DNA of 64,000 nucleotides from Rhodoferax bucti (lineage in GTDB: Bacteria > Pseudomonadota > Gammaproteobacteria > Burkholderiales > Burkholderiaceae_C), in the NCBI RefSeq assembly GCF_005876985.1, contig NZ_VAHD01000004.1, positions 222,075-286,074 on the forward strand, given 5' to 3'. Below the pieces are notes generated by a model, which was not told the origin of the DNA, made no database searches, and worked only from the letters and a program-made list of their open reading frames with translations. The translations under genes were made by a program, and so were the position numbers. Positions within the stretch are counted from its first letter, which is position 1, and every line of letters starts with the position of its first letter. Shown one piece after another: positions 7,241-16,384 of the stretch.

Positions 7241-9700
7241 ATGCATTCTTTAGCCGCCGCTGGCACCACTCCCCCCCTGTTACACAACCTGAACCCCGAG
7301 CAGCTGGCCGCTGTGACGCTGCCGGCTGAGCACGCGCTCATTCTGGCGGGGGCTGGTTCCGGCAAAACGCGGGTGCTCACCACCCGCATCGCCTGGCTGC
7401 TGCAAAACGGCTACGTGTCGCCGGGTGGCATTCTGGCGGTGACGTTTACCAACAAAGCCGCCAAGGAAATGATGACGCGGCTCAGTGCCATGTTGCCGGT
7501 GAATGTGCGCGGCATGTGGATAGGTACCTTCCACGGCTTGTGCAACCGCTTCCTGCGTGCACATTACAAAAACGCCGGCCTGCCGCAGGCCTTCCAGATT
7601 CTGGATACGCAAGATCAGCTCTCCGCCATCAAGCGGCTGTGCAAGCAGTACAAGATCGACGACGAGCGCTTTCCCCCAAAGCAAATGGCCTGGTTCATTG
7701 GCAACTGCAAGGAAGAGGGCCTGCGCCCCAAGGACGTAGTGGCCAGCGATCCGGATACGCGCAAGAAGATCGAGATTTACCAGCTCTACGAAGACCAGTG
7801 CCAGCGCGAAGGCGTGGTGGACTTTGGCGAGCTGATGCTGCGCTCTTACGAGCTGCTGCGCGACAACGCGCCTATCCGCGAGCACTACCAGCGGCGCTTC
7901 CGCCACATCTTGATCGACGAGTTCCAGGACACCAACAAGCTGCAATACGCCTGGATCAAGATGATCGCTGGCGTGGGGCAGGGCGGTAGTTTTGAGGGCG
8001 GTGGTTCGGTGCTGGCGGTGGGCGATGACGACCAGAGCATTTACGCCTTCCGCGGCGCGCGCGTCGGCAATATGACGGACTTTGTGCGCGAGTTCGCGGT
8101 GCGCCAGCAGATCAAGCTGGAGCAGAACTACCGCAGCTACAGCAACATTCTGGACAGCGCCAACGCGCTCATCAGCAATAACAGCCGCCGCCTGGGCAAG
8201 AACTTGCGCACCGACCAAGGGGCGGGTGACCCGGTGCGGGTGTATGAGGCGCCCAGCGACTTTGCCGAGGCGCAGTGGATGGTGGACGAGATGAAGCAAC
8301 TCATCCGCGACGATGTGCCGCGCTCGGAAATTGCCGTGCTCTACCGCAGCAACGCGCAAAGCCGGGTGATTGAAACCGGGCTGTTCAATGCCGGTATTCC
8401 CTACCGTGTGTATGGCGGACTGCGCTTTTTCGAGCGGGCTGAAATCAAGCACGCGCTGGCCTACCTGCGCCTGTTAGAGAACCCCAACGACGACACCAGT
8501 TTTCTGCGGGTCGTGAACTTCCCGGCGCGCGGCATCGGTGCGCGCAGCATCGAGCAGTTGCAGGACCTGGCCCGCGCCACGGGCTGCTCGCTGCACGATG
8601 CGGTGAGCACACTCACTGGCCGCCCCGGCGCCGTGATTGCCGGCTTTGTGGCCAAGCTGGACGTGATGCGCGAGCAGACGGCCAACCTGAATCTCAAAGA
8701 CATCATCAAGCTCATGCTGGAACACAGCGGCCTGCTGGAGCACTACCGTAACGAGCGCGAAGGCGAAGACCGCGTCGAGAACTTGGACGAACTGGTCAAT
8801 GCTGCCGAAAGCTTTGTCATGCAGGAAGGCTTCGGCCGCGAAGCCCCCGGCATGGCGCCGCTGGTCAGCAGTCCCGAGGCCTTGTTGAGCCAGAGCCCGG
8901 CCAGCCAGGGTTTGAGCGGCGATGCACTGGCAGCTACGCCAGATGAATTCGGCGACACCGGCGAAACCCTCTCGCCCCTGCAGGCCTTCCTGACCCACGC
9001 CGCGCTTGAAGCGGGCGACAACATGGCCGCCGCCGGGCAGGACGCCATTCAGCTCATGACGGTGCACTCCAGCAAGGGCCTGGAATTTGACTGCGTGTTC
9101 ATCACCGGCATGGAAGAGGGCCTGTTCCCCCACGAAAACTCCATGAGCGACCACGACGGTCTGGAGGAAGAGCGCCGCCTGGCCTACGTGGCCATCACCC
9201 GCGCGCGCAAGCGCCTGTACCTCAGCCACTCGCAGACGCGCATGCTGCACGGGCAGACGCGCTACAACCTCAAAAGCCGCTTCTTCGACGAGCTGCCCGA
9301 GGAATGCCTCAAGTACCTCACGCCCAAGCAGCAGGCCATGCCCTCAGGTGCCGGTATGGGTGGTGGCATGGGCGGCGGTTTTGGCGGTGGAGGCTATGGC
9401 GGCTCCGGCAACAGCTGGGGTGGCGGGGGCTATGCTACAAATTCAGGAGCTGCTCGCGCATATTCCACGGGCGCAAGAAGCACTTTTGGCACTTATTCTG
9501 CCCCGCAGAAGGAAGTGGTGCGCAAAGAAGAACCCACCGGCCTGCGCAAGGGGCAAAAGGTGTTCCACGCCAAGTTCGGCGAGGGCACCGTGCTCACGCT
9601 GGAAGGCGCCGGCGACGACGCACGCGCGCAGATCAACTTCCCCCGCCACGGCACCAAGTGGCTCGCCCTGAGCGTGGCCAAACTCACGCCCCTACCGTGA
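7241..9700 (+). CDS. uvrD: UvrD-family DNA helicase (helicase II / PcrA-like)
   Basis: Superfamily 1 3'-5' DNA helicase acting in nucleotide excision repair and mismatch repair. All motifs are visible: AGAGSGKT (I), [10 protein letters not shown] (Ia), IDEFQDTN (II), [13 protein letters not shown] (III), NYRS (IV), [11 protein letters not shown] (V) and YVAITRARK (VI). The C-terminus has a long Gly-rich linker and then a Tudor-like domain ([15 protein letters not shown]). Part of the linker is a dispersed repeat in frame (9429-9480). I chose ATG 7241 (819 residues); the longer frame would start inside the promoter. Confidence 0.96.
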   Translation: MHSLAAAGTTPPLLHNLNPEQLAAVTLPAEHALILAGAGSGKTRVLTTRIAWLLQNGYVSPGGILAVTFTNKAAKEMMTRLSAMLPVNVRGMWIGTFHGLCNRFLRAHYKNAGLPQAFQILDTQDQLSAIKRLCKQYKIDDERFPPKQMAWFIGNCKEEGLRPKDVVASDPDTRKKIEIYQLYEDQCQREGVVDFGELMLRSYELLRDNAPIREHYQRRFRHILIDEFQDTNKLQYAWIKMIAGVGQGGSFEGGGSVLAVGDDDQSIYAFRGARVGNMTDFVREFAVRQQIKLEQNYRSYSNILDSANALISNNSRRLGKNLRTDQGAGDPVRVYEAPSDFAEAQWMVDEMKQLIRDDVPRSEIAVLYRSNAQSRVIETGLFNAGIPYRVYGGLRFFERAEIKHALAYLRLLENPNDDTSFLRVVNFPARGIGARSIEQLQDLARATGCSLHDAVSTLTGRPGAVIAGFVAKLDVMREQTANLNLKDIIKLMLEHSGLLEHYRNEREGEDRVENLDELVNAAESFVMQEGFGREAPGMAPLVSSPEALLSQSPASQGLSGDALAATPDEFGDTGETLSPLQAFLTHAALEAGDNMAAAGQDAIQLMTVHSSKGLEFDCVFITGMEEGLFPHENSMSDHDGLEEERRLAYVAITRARKRLYLSHSQTRMLHGQTRYNLKSRFFDELPEECLKYLTPKQQAMPSGAGMGGGMGGGFGGGGYGGSGNSWGGGGYATNSGAARAYSTGARSTFGTYSAPQKEVVRKEEPTGLRKGQKVFHAKFGEGTVLTLEGAGDDARAQINFPRHGTKWLALSVAKLTPLP
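9429..9480 (-). repeat. Dispersed repeat copy in frame inside uvrD
   Basis: GCTATGCTACAAATTCAGGA continues into GAGCTGCTCGCGC and GGGCGCAAG, the reverse orientation of the repeat at 38423. It encodes part of the linker between the Gly-rich stretch and the C-terminal domain, and keeps the frame open. Confidence 0.6.
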
Positions 9701-9728
9701 CACTTTCCTTGACTTTCTGGAGGCCCCG

Positions 9729-10049
9729 ATGAGTCCGGACATTGCCAGCACCCCACCGGCGCCGTACTACGCTGTCATCTTCACCAGCCTGCGCACTGCT
9801 GTTGATGAGGGCTATGGCGACATGGCCGAGAAGATGGTGGCACTCGCCGCACAGCAGCCCGGCTTTCTGGGCGTGGAGTCCGCGCACGAAGGGCTGGGTA
9901 TCACCGTGTCGTACTGGAAAAACCTCGAATCCATCCGCGCCTGGAAGGCCCATGCCGAGCACCAGGTCGCCCAGCAGCTGGGCCACGAAAAGTGGTACGC
10001 AGCCTTCAAGACCCGCATTGCCAAAGTCGAGCGGGATTACAGCTTTTAG
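9729..10049 (+). CDS. Antibiotic biosynthesis monooxygenase (ABM) domain protein
   Basis: A small 106-residue protein of the dimeric alpha/beta-barrel ABM superfamily. Members include quinol and haem monooxygenases, but most single-domain copies have no known substrate. Visible family features are YYAVIFTS at the start, a run QQPGFLGVESAHEGLGITVSYW in the middle, and the WKAHAEH helix that usually ends the fold. A good GGAGG precedes ATG 9729. It follows uvrD by 28 bases and may be cotranscribed, though no functional tie is evident. Confidence 0.85.
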   Translation: MSPDIASTPPAPYYAVIFTSLRTAVDEGYGDMAEKMVALAAQQPGFLGVESAHEGLGITVSYWKNLESIRAWKAHAEHQVAQQLGHEKWYAAFKTRIAKVERDYSF

Positions 10050-10067
10050 CGATCTCTGCGCTGGAAA

Positions 10068-10093
10068 TAAAAAAGGCCTGTCAAAGACAGGCC
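10068..10093 (-). terminator. Intrinsic terminator of the PEP-CTERM gene
   Basis: GGCCTGTC-AAA-GACAGGCC, followed on the minus strand by TTTTTTAT. It lies after the stop of the gene at 10121. Confidence 0.9.
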
Positions 10094-10120
10094 TCTCGCA
10101 ACAAACAGCCGCTTCAGCGC

Positions 10121-10747
10121 TTAGCGGGCCTTGCGTCGACGCGCTACAGCACCCATCAGGCCTAGGCCTGCCAGCAGCAATGCATAAGTTTCTGGCTCGG
10201 GGACAGCGCTTACCGAAATGTTATCCAGTGCGGGGCCAGCCGCGCCGCTGGTCAGGCTGGCAAAGCTCAGGGTCGTGCTGGTGCTTACCGCAGCAAACTG
10301 GGTGGTGTAAGTGGTCCAGCCCATGTTGGCATAAGACTTCCCCGTGGTGTCAAAGGTGTAGGTGCCCGTGGGTCCCAAGTTGACCGACAGGCCTTTGATG
10401 GCTGGGCCAGCGGCAGCGTTGCCAGCTAAGTCAAAAGACAGGGAGTAGGTTTGGCCGATCACGGTATGCAGCACCTGCGAAATCACGCCTTTGCCGAGGC
10501 CGTTCAGATCCAGGCTGTTCCGGCCATTTGAAGCGGTCCACAAAGTGCTCACCAGGTCCACCGAGCGAAGATTCACTGTCCAGCCCGTAAGACCTTGTCC
10601 TGCAGATGTAAAGGTGTCAAAACCGTTGGCAGTGTTGACAACCGATTGGGCTTCAAAGCTGCCGTTCGCCACCAAATTGGTAGATTGAGCGTGGGCCGAA
10701 CCGGCTACCAGCGCAACTGCCAGAGCGATCGAATGCAAATTTTTCAT
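10121..10747 (-). CDS. PEP-CTERM protein, choice-of-anchor C type, paralogue 1
   Basis: Exported protein expected to be cut and sorted by an exosortase at the outer envelope, linked in other species to extracellular matrix. The 208 residues begin with a signal peptide cut after AGSAHA, continue with NLVANGSFE, a lectin-like anchor domain, and end in VPEPETYALLLAGLGLMG followed by a basic tail, a textbook PEP-CTERM sorting signal. A second copy lies directly upstream (10775-11410), sharing the same plan. No exosortase gene is in the window. Confidence 0.92.
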   Translation of the reverse strand: MKNLHSIALAVALVAGSAHAQSTNLVANGSFEAQSVVNTANGFDTFTSAGQGLTGWTVNLRSVDLVSTLWTASNGRNSLDLNGLGKGVISQVLHTVIGQTYSLSFDLAGNAAAGPAIKGLSVNLGPTGTYTFDTTGKSYANMGWTTYTTQFAAVSTSTTLSFASLTSGAAGPALDNISVSAVPEPETYALLLAGLGLMGAVARRRKAR

Positions 10748-10774
10748 AGAGGTCCCTGAGTTTTTTAGAGGCGC

Positions 10775-11410
10775 TTAGAACGATGCAGCATTGCGCTTGC
10801 GGCGCACTGCGGCGCCGACCAGGCCCAAGCCTGCGAGCAACATGGCAAACGACTCTGGCTCTGGAACTGCGGAGACCGAGATGTTGTCTAGCGCCATGCC
10901 GTAAGGAGACTCTTGCAATCCAGTGAAATGCAAAGTGCTTTGACCGCTCACGGCTTGAAAGACAAAGGACTTGGTGGTCCAGCCCATGTTCGCGTGGTTT
11001 TTCCCTGTAGTGTCAAATTCGTAGATAGGCTGTTGGCTCATGCCCACTTGCAGATATTTGGTCGTGTCGGGGCCGTCCGGGTTGCCGGCCATGTCGAAAG
11101 ACACCTTGTATGTTTGACCGACCACGGTCGCAAAACTCTGGGAGATCGTGCCATCGTCTGCACCGCTGAGATCCAGGCTGTAGTGGCCCTGGGAGGCAGT
11201 CCAGTACTTGTTGATCAGGTCCACGGAACCTGCAGCGATGGTCCATCCAGTCAAAGCATTGCTGCCAGCGGACAGCGTGCTGAAACTGCCTGTAAAGTTG
11301 AGGCTGTTCGACTCAAAACTGCCGTTGACAATGAGGTTAGGCGCTGCAGATGCAAAAGGTGCGAGAGCAACAAAGGCCACGCCAGCCAACCATTTTTTAG
11401 TACTGTTCAT
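10775..11410 (-). CDS. PEP-CTERM protein, choice-of-anchor C type, paralogue 2
   Basis: A 211-residue sister of the gene at 10121, separated from it by 27 bases and probably in one operon. It has a signal peptide ending FASAA, NLIVNGSFES, GLTGWT-like and DTTGKNHANMGWTT segments shared with the paralogue, and a terminal VPEPESFAMLLAGLGLVG plus basic tail. The middle of the two proteins differs more than the ends, so this is an old duplication. The target function is unknown. Confidence 0.92.
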   Translation of the reverse strand: MNSTKKWLAGVAFVALAPFASAAPNLIVNGSFESNSLNFTGSFSTLSAGSNALTGWTIAAGSVDLINKYWTASQGHYSLDLSGADDGTISQSFATVVGQTYKVSFDMAGNPDGPDTTKYLQVGMSQQPIYEFDTTGKNHANMGWTTKSFVFQAVSGQSTLHFTGLQESPYGMALDNISVSAVPEPESFAMLLAGLGLVGAAVRRKRNAASF

Positions 11411-11555
11411 CGCTTATCCCTGAAAAGATGCGCGGCCGACGGCCACTTTTCTACCCCGTGATTGTCTCGCCAGTAACCCTCTATTGGCGATAGTCCGTCC
11501 GGACTACCTTTTGACGGGATGTGTCTGTAGGCACTGAAGATCTGCGTGTCTAGCT
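11411..11555 (-). promoter_or_regulatory. Upstream region of the PEP-CTERM pair
   Basis: No gene is seen. The region contains the inverted repeat TAGTCC-GTCC-GGACTA (11491-11506), a plausible operator. I looked for a sigma-54 promoter, known for PEP-CTERM genes elsewhere, and found no convincing GG-N10-GC pair. Confidence 0.3.
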
Positions 11556-11596
11556 ATAAAAAAATAGCGACCTGTCCGGGGGGAGGTCGCTATTTT
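11556..11596 (-). terminator. Intrinsic terminator of phoX
   Basis: A perfect 13-bp stem AAAATAGCGACCT / AGGTCGCTATTTT with a G-rich loop, followed on the minus strand by more Ts. It is symmetrical enough to work on both strands. Confidence 0.88.
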
Positions 11597-11636
11597 GGAA
11601 CGATGGGGCCGCTTGCAGCCCTGTGGACACGGTGGC

Positions 11637-13565
11637 TTAGCTGCCGATCACGCCGCCGTCCGCCTTGCGGATCACTACGGTGGCAGAGCGTGGGCGTCCG
11701 TTGGCCTTTTTCTCGGGCCAGTTGGACACGGCGCGCGGGTTCTTGGGGTCGCTCACTTCGTTGGCAGGCTCACCGGGGTGCTGGATGTTGACGAACATGG
11801 TTTTGCCGTCTGGTGTGCCGGTAGCACCGGTGATTTCGCAGCCTGCAGGGCCCACCAGGAAGCGGCGGGCTTCGCCAGTGCGCACGTCGGCGGCCAGCAT
11901 CATGTTGTTGCCGAAGTTCTTCAGGTCGCCCTTGCCCATGGAGGAGGTGGACATGTCGCACTGGATCCACAGCACGCCACGGCCATCAACCCACAAACCA
12001 TCCGGGCAGGAGAACATGTCGCCCTTGATGTTGCCCTTGGCATCTGCGCGCTCCAGGGAGGGGTCGCCAGCCATGATGAAGTGGTTCCAGGCGAAGGTGG
12101 TGCCAGCGAAGTCGCCATCTTCCTTCCAACGGATGATGTTGCCCTGGGTGTTGTTCACGCGGGGGTTGGCAGCGTCCACGCCGGGCTGTTTGTCGCCACC
12201 GCGGTTGCTGTTGTTGGTCAGCGTGGTGTAGACCCAGCCTTGCTTGTCGACGGCGATCCACTCGGGGCGGTCCATCTTGGTGGCGCCCAACAGGTCGCTG
12301 GCCTGGCGTGCCTTGATCAGCACTTCGCCCTGGTCGGCAAAGCCGTTGGCAGCTGTCAACGGGCCTTGGCCGTGGGTCAAAGCAATCCACTGACCCTTGC
12401 CGTCTGCATTGAACTTGGCCACGTACAGGGTGCCGTGGTCGAGCAGGGTGGCGTTGGCAGCAGCGCCGCCGGGTTTGATGGCGTCGCGGCTGACGAACTT
12501 GTAGATGTACTCAAAGCGGGAGTCTTCACCCATGTACACCACAGCACGGTTGTCCTTGGTGACAGCTACGGTGGCGCCTTCGTGGGCTGCGCGGCCCATG
12601 GCAGTGCGCTTCATGGGGGTGGAGCTGGGGTTGTAGGGGTCGATTTCCACGATCCAGCCGAAGCGGTTGGGTTCGTTCGGGGTCTTGGTGGCATCAAAGC
12701 GGGCGTCGTGCTGGTGCCAGTTGTAGCCGCCGCCACCTTTCTTCAGGCCCCAGCGCTTGTCGTGTTCAGTGAGGCTGTCGCCGCCGCTGAAATAGTTGAT
12801 GAAGTTTTCTTCCGAGGTGAGGTAAGTGCCCCATGGCGTGATGCCGCTGGCGCAGTTGTTGATGGTGCCCAGCACCACACGACCGGAGGGGTCTGCCGCT
12901 GTCTTGAGCATGGCGTGACCGGCTGCAGGGCCGCTGAGTTCCATGCGGGTGTTGGAAGTGATGCGGCGTGCCCAGGGAGAGGGCTTGACCACTTCCCACT
13001 TGCCGCCTTTTTCTTCCACTTCAAAAATCGACACGCCATGGGCGGCCTGGGACTTGCGCACTTTTTCCAGGTTCCAGTTGTCGGTGCCGTCGGTGAACAG
13101 CAGGCCGTGGTCCACATACTCGTGGTTCATGGCCAGCAGGCCGCTCTTGGAGCCTTCTTGCACAAAGTAGTGGATACCGTCGTGGTTCATGCCGAACTGG
13201 GTTTCCTGGTGCGCGGCGGTGTTGCTGGCGTCGTCCTTGAACGCGTGGTTTTCGCCGGACATGCCGACCGGGTCGCCCCAAGGGGCAATCACTTGCACGG
13301 TGTAGCCCTCGGGCACGGTCACGGTGTCGGCCGTGGACACGGCCACGCTCTTGAAGCCCAGCACAGCGCCGCCGGCCATGCCGGTGGTGGCGCAGCCGGT
13401 CAGGGCCGCAGCGCCGCCAATGGCGCTCAAGGGGGCGAAAAAGCTGCCGGCCAATGCGCCCAGGCCACCGCGCAGGATGGTGCGGCGTGCTGGGTCAGAC
13501 ACTTCGTGAATGCTGGGGTTGGAAGAGCTGTTGCTGTCTTCCATCAAGGAAAAGTCTTTTGCCAT
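11637..13565 (-). CDS. phoX: PhoX-family alkaline phosphatase (DUF839), Tat exported
   Basis: Extracytoplasmic phosphomonoesterase that frees phosphate from organic esters; family members are calcium and iron enzymes. The 642-residue length fits. The N-terminus carries a twin-arginine signal, ARRTILRGG at residues 26-34, followed by a hydrophobic core and LTGC with Cys58, so it may be a Tat-exported lipoprotein. Conserved PhoX segments include NHEYVDHGLL, WVLNNC-type regions and PDGLWVDGRGVLWIQ. I chose ATG 13565 because longer readings cross the Pho box at 13640-13667, which places the gene in the PhoB regulon. Confidence 0.93.
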   Translation of the reverse strand: MAKDFSLMEDSNSSSNPSIHEVSDPARRTILRGGLGALAGSFFAPLSAIGGAAALTGCATTGMAGGAVLGFKSVAVSTADTVTVPEGYTVQVIAPWGDPVGMSGENHAFKDDASNTAAHQETQFGMNHDGIHYFVQEGSKSGLLAMNHEYVDHGLLFTDGTDNWNLEKVRKSQAAHGVSIFEVEEKGGKWEVVKPSPWARRITSNTRMELSGPAAGHAMLKTAADPSGRVVLGTINNCASGITPWGTYLTSEENFINYFSGGDSLTEHDKRWGLKKGGGGYNWHQHDARFDATKTPNEPNRFGWIVEIDPYNPSSTPMKRTAMGRAAHEGATVAVTKDNRAVVYMGEDSRFEYIYKFVSRDAIKPGGAAANATLLDHGTLYVAKFNADGKGQWIALTHGQGPLTAANGFADQGEVLIKARQASDLLGATKMDRPEWIAVDKQGWVYTTLTNNSNRGGDKQPGVDAANPRVNNTQGNIIRWKEDGDFAGTTFAWNHFIMAGDPSLERADAKGNIKGDMFSCPDGLWVDGRGVLWIQCDMSTSSMGKGDLKNFGNNMMLAADVRTGEARRFLVGPAGCEITGATGTPDGKTMFVNIQHPGEPANEVSDPKNPRAVSNWPEKKANGRPRSATVVIRKADGGVIGS

Positions 13566-13625
13566 CGTGGTGCTCACTGAAAGTGGAATAAACGGCTCTG
13601 CCGGATGGCAGGCTGCAGCCGAGTT

Positions 13626-13667
13626 TTTATCCGCGTCAGATGACGGTTCAGTGACAGACTTTTGACG
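13626..13667 (-). promoter_or_regulatory. Pho box and promoter of phoX
   Basis: On the minus strand CTGTCACTGAACCGTCAT (13657-13640) matches the PhoB consensus of two CTGTCAT half sites 11 bases apart. A third, weaker half site CGTCAAA lies 11 bases before it (13667-13661). A GATAAA hexamer (13631-13626) sits at about the right distance to be the -10 box. This predicts induction by phosphate limitation. Confidence 0.8.
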
Positions 13668-13712
13668 TGCGCGCATCCGGATGCGGCACGTGCCTCACCC
13701 CAGAGGGGGTAT

Positions 13713-14474
13713 TCAGGTGCCTGAGGAAACAGCCGCCGGGTGCATCTGCCCGGGCTTGTCTTCCATGTAGCCCTTGCCGTCTTTCACGCCCTTTTTGCCC
13801 ATGCGTTGCCAGGCGGTTTGCTGGTTGACGAGTTGGGCCAGAAACTCCAGCTCCTCATCGGTGTGGTTGATGGCTTTGGCCGGGGTGAGCAGGCGGCCTT
13901 CTTTGGCTTGTACCTCGCCCCAGAAGGCCTGGTGGTAGTCCGAGCGGCTTGTGACGCGGTCGCGCCCGGCGCTCATATCTACCGTGCCATAGCAGTTGCA
14001 GAAGTAGCTGCGGTCGCCCTGGTCGGCAAACACCTCGGTGTACACCCCGGTGCCGCGAATGCCGGCGGTCAGGGTGGGGGTGATGATGCGGCGGTTGCTG
14101 CCGCTGCCCCACACACTGATGACGGCGCCGTTGATCAGGCGCAGCACGCTCACCAGATTGAGGCTGGCGCCGCGCTCGACCGACAAGGTGCTGTTTTGCC
14201 GCACATGGAACGAGGAGTTGCCGATCACAAAAATCAGGCTGGAACCCGGGCCGGTGGTGATCTCATCCCCGGTCTGGATGGCCTGCTCGGGCCGCAAGCG
14301 GCTGCCGTTCAGCAGGGCATCGCCTACCAGTTGCACGATGTTGCTGCGGTTTTGCGCGTGGGCTGCCGCAGCGCCCCCCATGGCGGTCCAGGCAGCAGCG
14401 GCCTGCAGAAAGCTGCGGCGCTGGAACCAGGTGACTTCCGCATCGCTGCGGCCGTGGAGGGTGTGCTGTGTCAT
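13713..14474 (-). CDS. FecR-domain periplasmic protein with Tat signal
   Basis: A 253-residue protein. The N-terminus has RRSFLQ at residues 19-24 and a hydrophobic core ending AAAHA, a Tat-like export signal. The rest resembles the FecR domain: GDEITTGPGSSLIFVIG, RQNSTLSVE and TPTLTAGIRGTGVYTE. It lacks the sigma-factor partner of classical FecR systems, so it is more likely a structural or sensory periplasmic protein. Its start overlaps the stop of the upstream membrane protein as ATGA, so the two are translationally coupled. Confidence 0.85.
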   Translation of the reverse strand: MTQHTLHGRSDAEVTWFQRRSFLQAAAAWTAMGGAAAAHAQNRSNIVQLVGDALLNGSRLRPEQAIQTGDEITTGPGSSLIFVIGNSSFHVRQNSTLSVERGASLNLVSVLRLINGAVISVWGSGSNRRIITPTLTAGIRGTGVYTEVFADQGDRSYFCNCYGTVDMSAGRDRVTSRSDYHQAFWGEVQAKEGRLLTPAKAINHTDEELEFLAQLVNQQTAWQRMGKKGVKDGKGYMEDKPGQMHPAAVSSGT

Positions 14475-15250
14475 GGGGTGTCTCCGGCAGGGGCTTGAAA
14501 GCAATCGCGGAAGGTGAAGTAAAACGAGGTGAAAAACATCGCCGCCATCGCCAGTCCGACGGGAAACAGTATCACGTTGATCAGCTCCACGTTGCCCAAC
14601 AGGCTCACCAGCACCGCCACAGCGGTGGCTACGCCCAAAAAGGCCGCCATCCACACCAGGCCGAACACGGTGAACGCCCAGAAATTGCGCAAGCAGGCCA
14701 CCGCGCTGAAAAACAAGCTTTTGACCGGCGAAATACCATGCCAGTGCACCAGGGCCGGTGCGTGCCAGAACAGCAGCGACAGCGGCAGGTACAGCACCAT
14801 GGCCACCAAGGCGGCGGTTTGGAAGTCGCCTTGCATCACCACCTCGGGCGAGAGTTCGCCGCCCAGCAGGTACACCCGTGCGAACTGGCCCCCGTCTACC
14901 GTGGCAGAAATGCCCATCAGCAAAATAAAGCCCACGGCATACAGCACGCCCAGCACCACCATGGACTGCAGCCGCTCTTTGCCCGCCCGAAAGCCCGCCA
15001 GCAAGACTTGCGGCATGGGGAACTGGCCTTGCTCCGCAATCTCGGTCGCGGCCATGAGGCCCAGGGTGGCAGCCGGTAGCAGGGCGAGGGCGATGGGGGT
15101 ACCGATAACCGGCAGCAGGCTCAACGCAGACACAGCGGCCATGAACATAAAAAACAGGCCGGTGAAGGCCAGCGGCTGCTTCAAGAAGGTGCGCACACCT
15201 TGCTGGAACCACACCACTCCTTGGCGGGCGGGAACAATCTGGAGTTTCAT
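14471..15250 (-). CDS. BPSS1780-family integral membrane protein
   Basis: A 259-residue protein with several hydrophobic helices, for example FTGLFFMFMAAVSALSLL and FGLVWMAAFLGVATAVAVL. I recognise it as the BPSS1780 membrane family of Burkholderiales, for which no function is established. The opening MKLQIVPARQGVVWFQQG is characteristic. It overlaps thrB upstream and the FecR-type gene downstream, each by the four bases ATGA. Confidence 0.82.
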   Translation of the reverse strand: MKLQIVPARQGVVWFQQGVRTFLKQPLAFTGLFFMFMAAVSALSLLPVIGTPIALALLPAATLGLMAATEIAEQGQFPMPQVLLAGFRAGKERLQSMVVLGVLYAVGFILLMGISATVDGGQFARVYLLGGELSPEVVMQGDFQTAALVAMVLYLPLSLLFWHAPALVHWHGISPVKSLFFSAVACLRNFWAFTVFGLVWMAAFLGVATAVAVLVSLLGNVELINVILFPVGLAMAAMFFTSFYFTFRDCFQAPAGDTP

Positions 15251-16242
15251 GCGCTCTGGGTTTCCGGGTTGAACAGGGTGTCCAGTGTCAGGGGATGTGC
15301 AATGCGCTGCTGCAGCACACGCTCAAAGTGGGTCGGGTCGTGGGGTTTGAGCATGCTGGCCTCGCGGGGTAAGTACCAGTCCCACAGGCGGGAGAGCCAG
15401 AAACGCAGCGCCCCGGCGCGCAGCATGGCGGGCAGCAGCTCACGCTCCTGGGCGCTGAGCTGGCGCACGCCTTCGTAGGCTTGCACAAAGGCGCGGCTGC
15501 GCTCCAGGTCCGCACGGCCGGTGGGCAGGTCGATGCACCAGTCGTTCAGGCACACCGCCAAATCAAACAGCCAAGTGTCGGTGCCGGCAAAGTAGAAGTC
15601 GAAGAAACCACTCAGGCGGGGCTCGCCAGCGATGGTTTCAAACATCACGTTGTCGCGGAACAGGTCGGCGTGGATGGCGCCACGGGGCAGGGCGGTGTAA
15701 GCGCTTTGAGCCGCCACGTGGTTTTGGTAGGCCAGCTCGCTCTGGATCAGTGCGGCTTGTGGCGCCTCCAAGTGGGGCAGCACCACGGGCACGGTGTCGT
15801 TCCACCAGGGGAGCGCCCGCAAGTTGGGCTGTTGCATGCCGAATTCCCGGCCGGCCAGGTGCATGCGCGCCAGCATGGCGCCGACCTGGCGACAGTGCTC
15901 CACGCCGGGTGCCAGTTCACTCTTGCCTTTGAGGCGGTTGACCACCGCTGCGGGCTTGCCATTGAGGCTATGGAGCACATCGCCATCGCGGTTGGCGGCC
16001 GGGTCCGGCACCGGAATGCCATGGAAGGCCAGGTGCTTCATCAGCCGCAGGTAGTAGGGCAGCTGCTCGGCCGTGAGCCGCTCAAACAGGGTCAGCACAT
16101 AGGGCGCCTGGTCGGTGGTGACGAAGTAATTGGTGTTCTCAATGCCGCCGGAGCAGCCCTCCATGGTTTGGAGAGTGCCCAGTTGCAGGGAGGAGAGGAA
16201 AGTGCTGGCCTCGTCGAGCGAGACCTCTGTGTAAACCGCCAT
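15247..16242 (-). CDS. thrB: Homoserine kinase, APH-fold type
   Basis: Phosphorylates L-homoserine to O-phosphohomoserine in threonine synthesis. The 331 residues follow the aminoglycoside phosphotransferase-like ThrB found in many proteobacteria, with MAVYTEVS at the start, GGIENTNYFV in the nucleotide-binding lobe, the catalytic loop HADLFRDNV and the metal-binding DFYFAGTDTW. The ATG at 16242 is preceded by TACAAT 13 bases upstream. It heads a three-gene operon with a membrane protein and a FecR-type protein, an odd grouping; thrC is not here. Confidence 0.95.
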   Translation of the reverse strand: MAVYTEVSLDEASTFLSSLQLGTLQTMEGCSGGIENTNYFVTTDQAPYVLTLFERLTAEQLPYYLRLMKHLAFHGIPVPDPAANRDGDVLHSLNGKPAAVVNRLKGKSELAPGVEHCRQVGAMLARMHLAGREFGMQQPNLRALPWWNDTVPVVLPHLEAPQAALIQSELAYQNHVAAQSAYTALPRGAIHADLFRDNVMFETIAGEPRLSGFFDFYFAGTDTWLFDLAVCLNDWCIDLPTGRADLERSRAFVQAYEGVRQLSAQERELLPAMLRAGALRFWLSRLWDWYLPREASMLKPHDPTHFERVLQQRIAHPLTLDTLFNPETQSA

Positions 16243-16320
16243 GCCGCTAATTGTAGGGTGCCGGGGCACTCCGGTTTGAGGGAGGCCTTGCCCTGCGCGG
16301 GGCACAATATCCGCCGCCGG

Positions 16321-16384
16321 GCCGCCCCAAGGCGGATGCGCCCCCTCGGGGGGCAGCGACCCGCGAAGTGGCGGAGCGTGGGGG
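16321..16384. repeat. Second dispersed repeat family, copy between thrB and polA
   Basis: GCCGCCCC is followed by CCCCCTCGGGGG and CCGCGAAGTGGCGGAGCG. I recall similar intergenic elements in many Comamonadaceae genomes. A diverged partial copy lies at 26834. It forms the immediate upstream region of polA. Confidence 0.55.

Noticed and set aside
11407..11460. Sigma-54 promoter ahead of the PEP-CTERM genes
   Set aside because: GG and GC pairs exist, but the spacing does not fit the GG-N10-GC rule.
11595..13580. A 661-codon open frame opposite phoX
   Set aside because: It is a mirror frame created by high-GC third positions; the phoX product on the other strand has full family similarity and this one has none.
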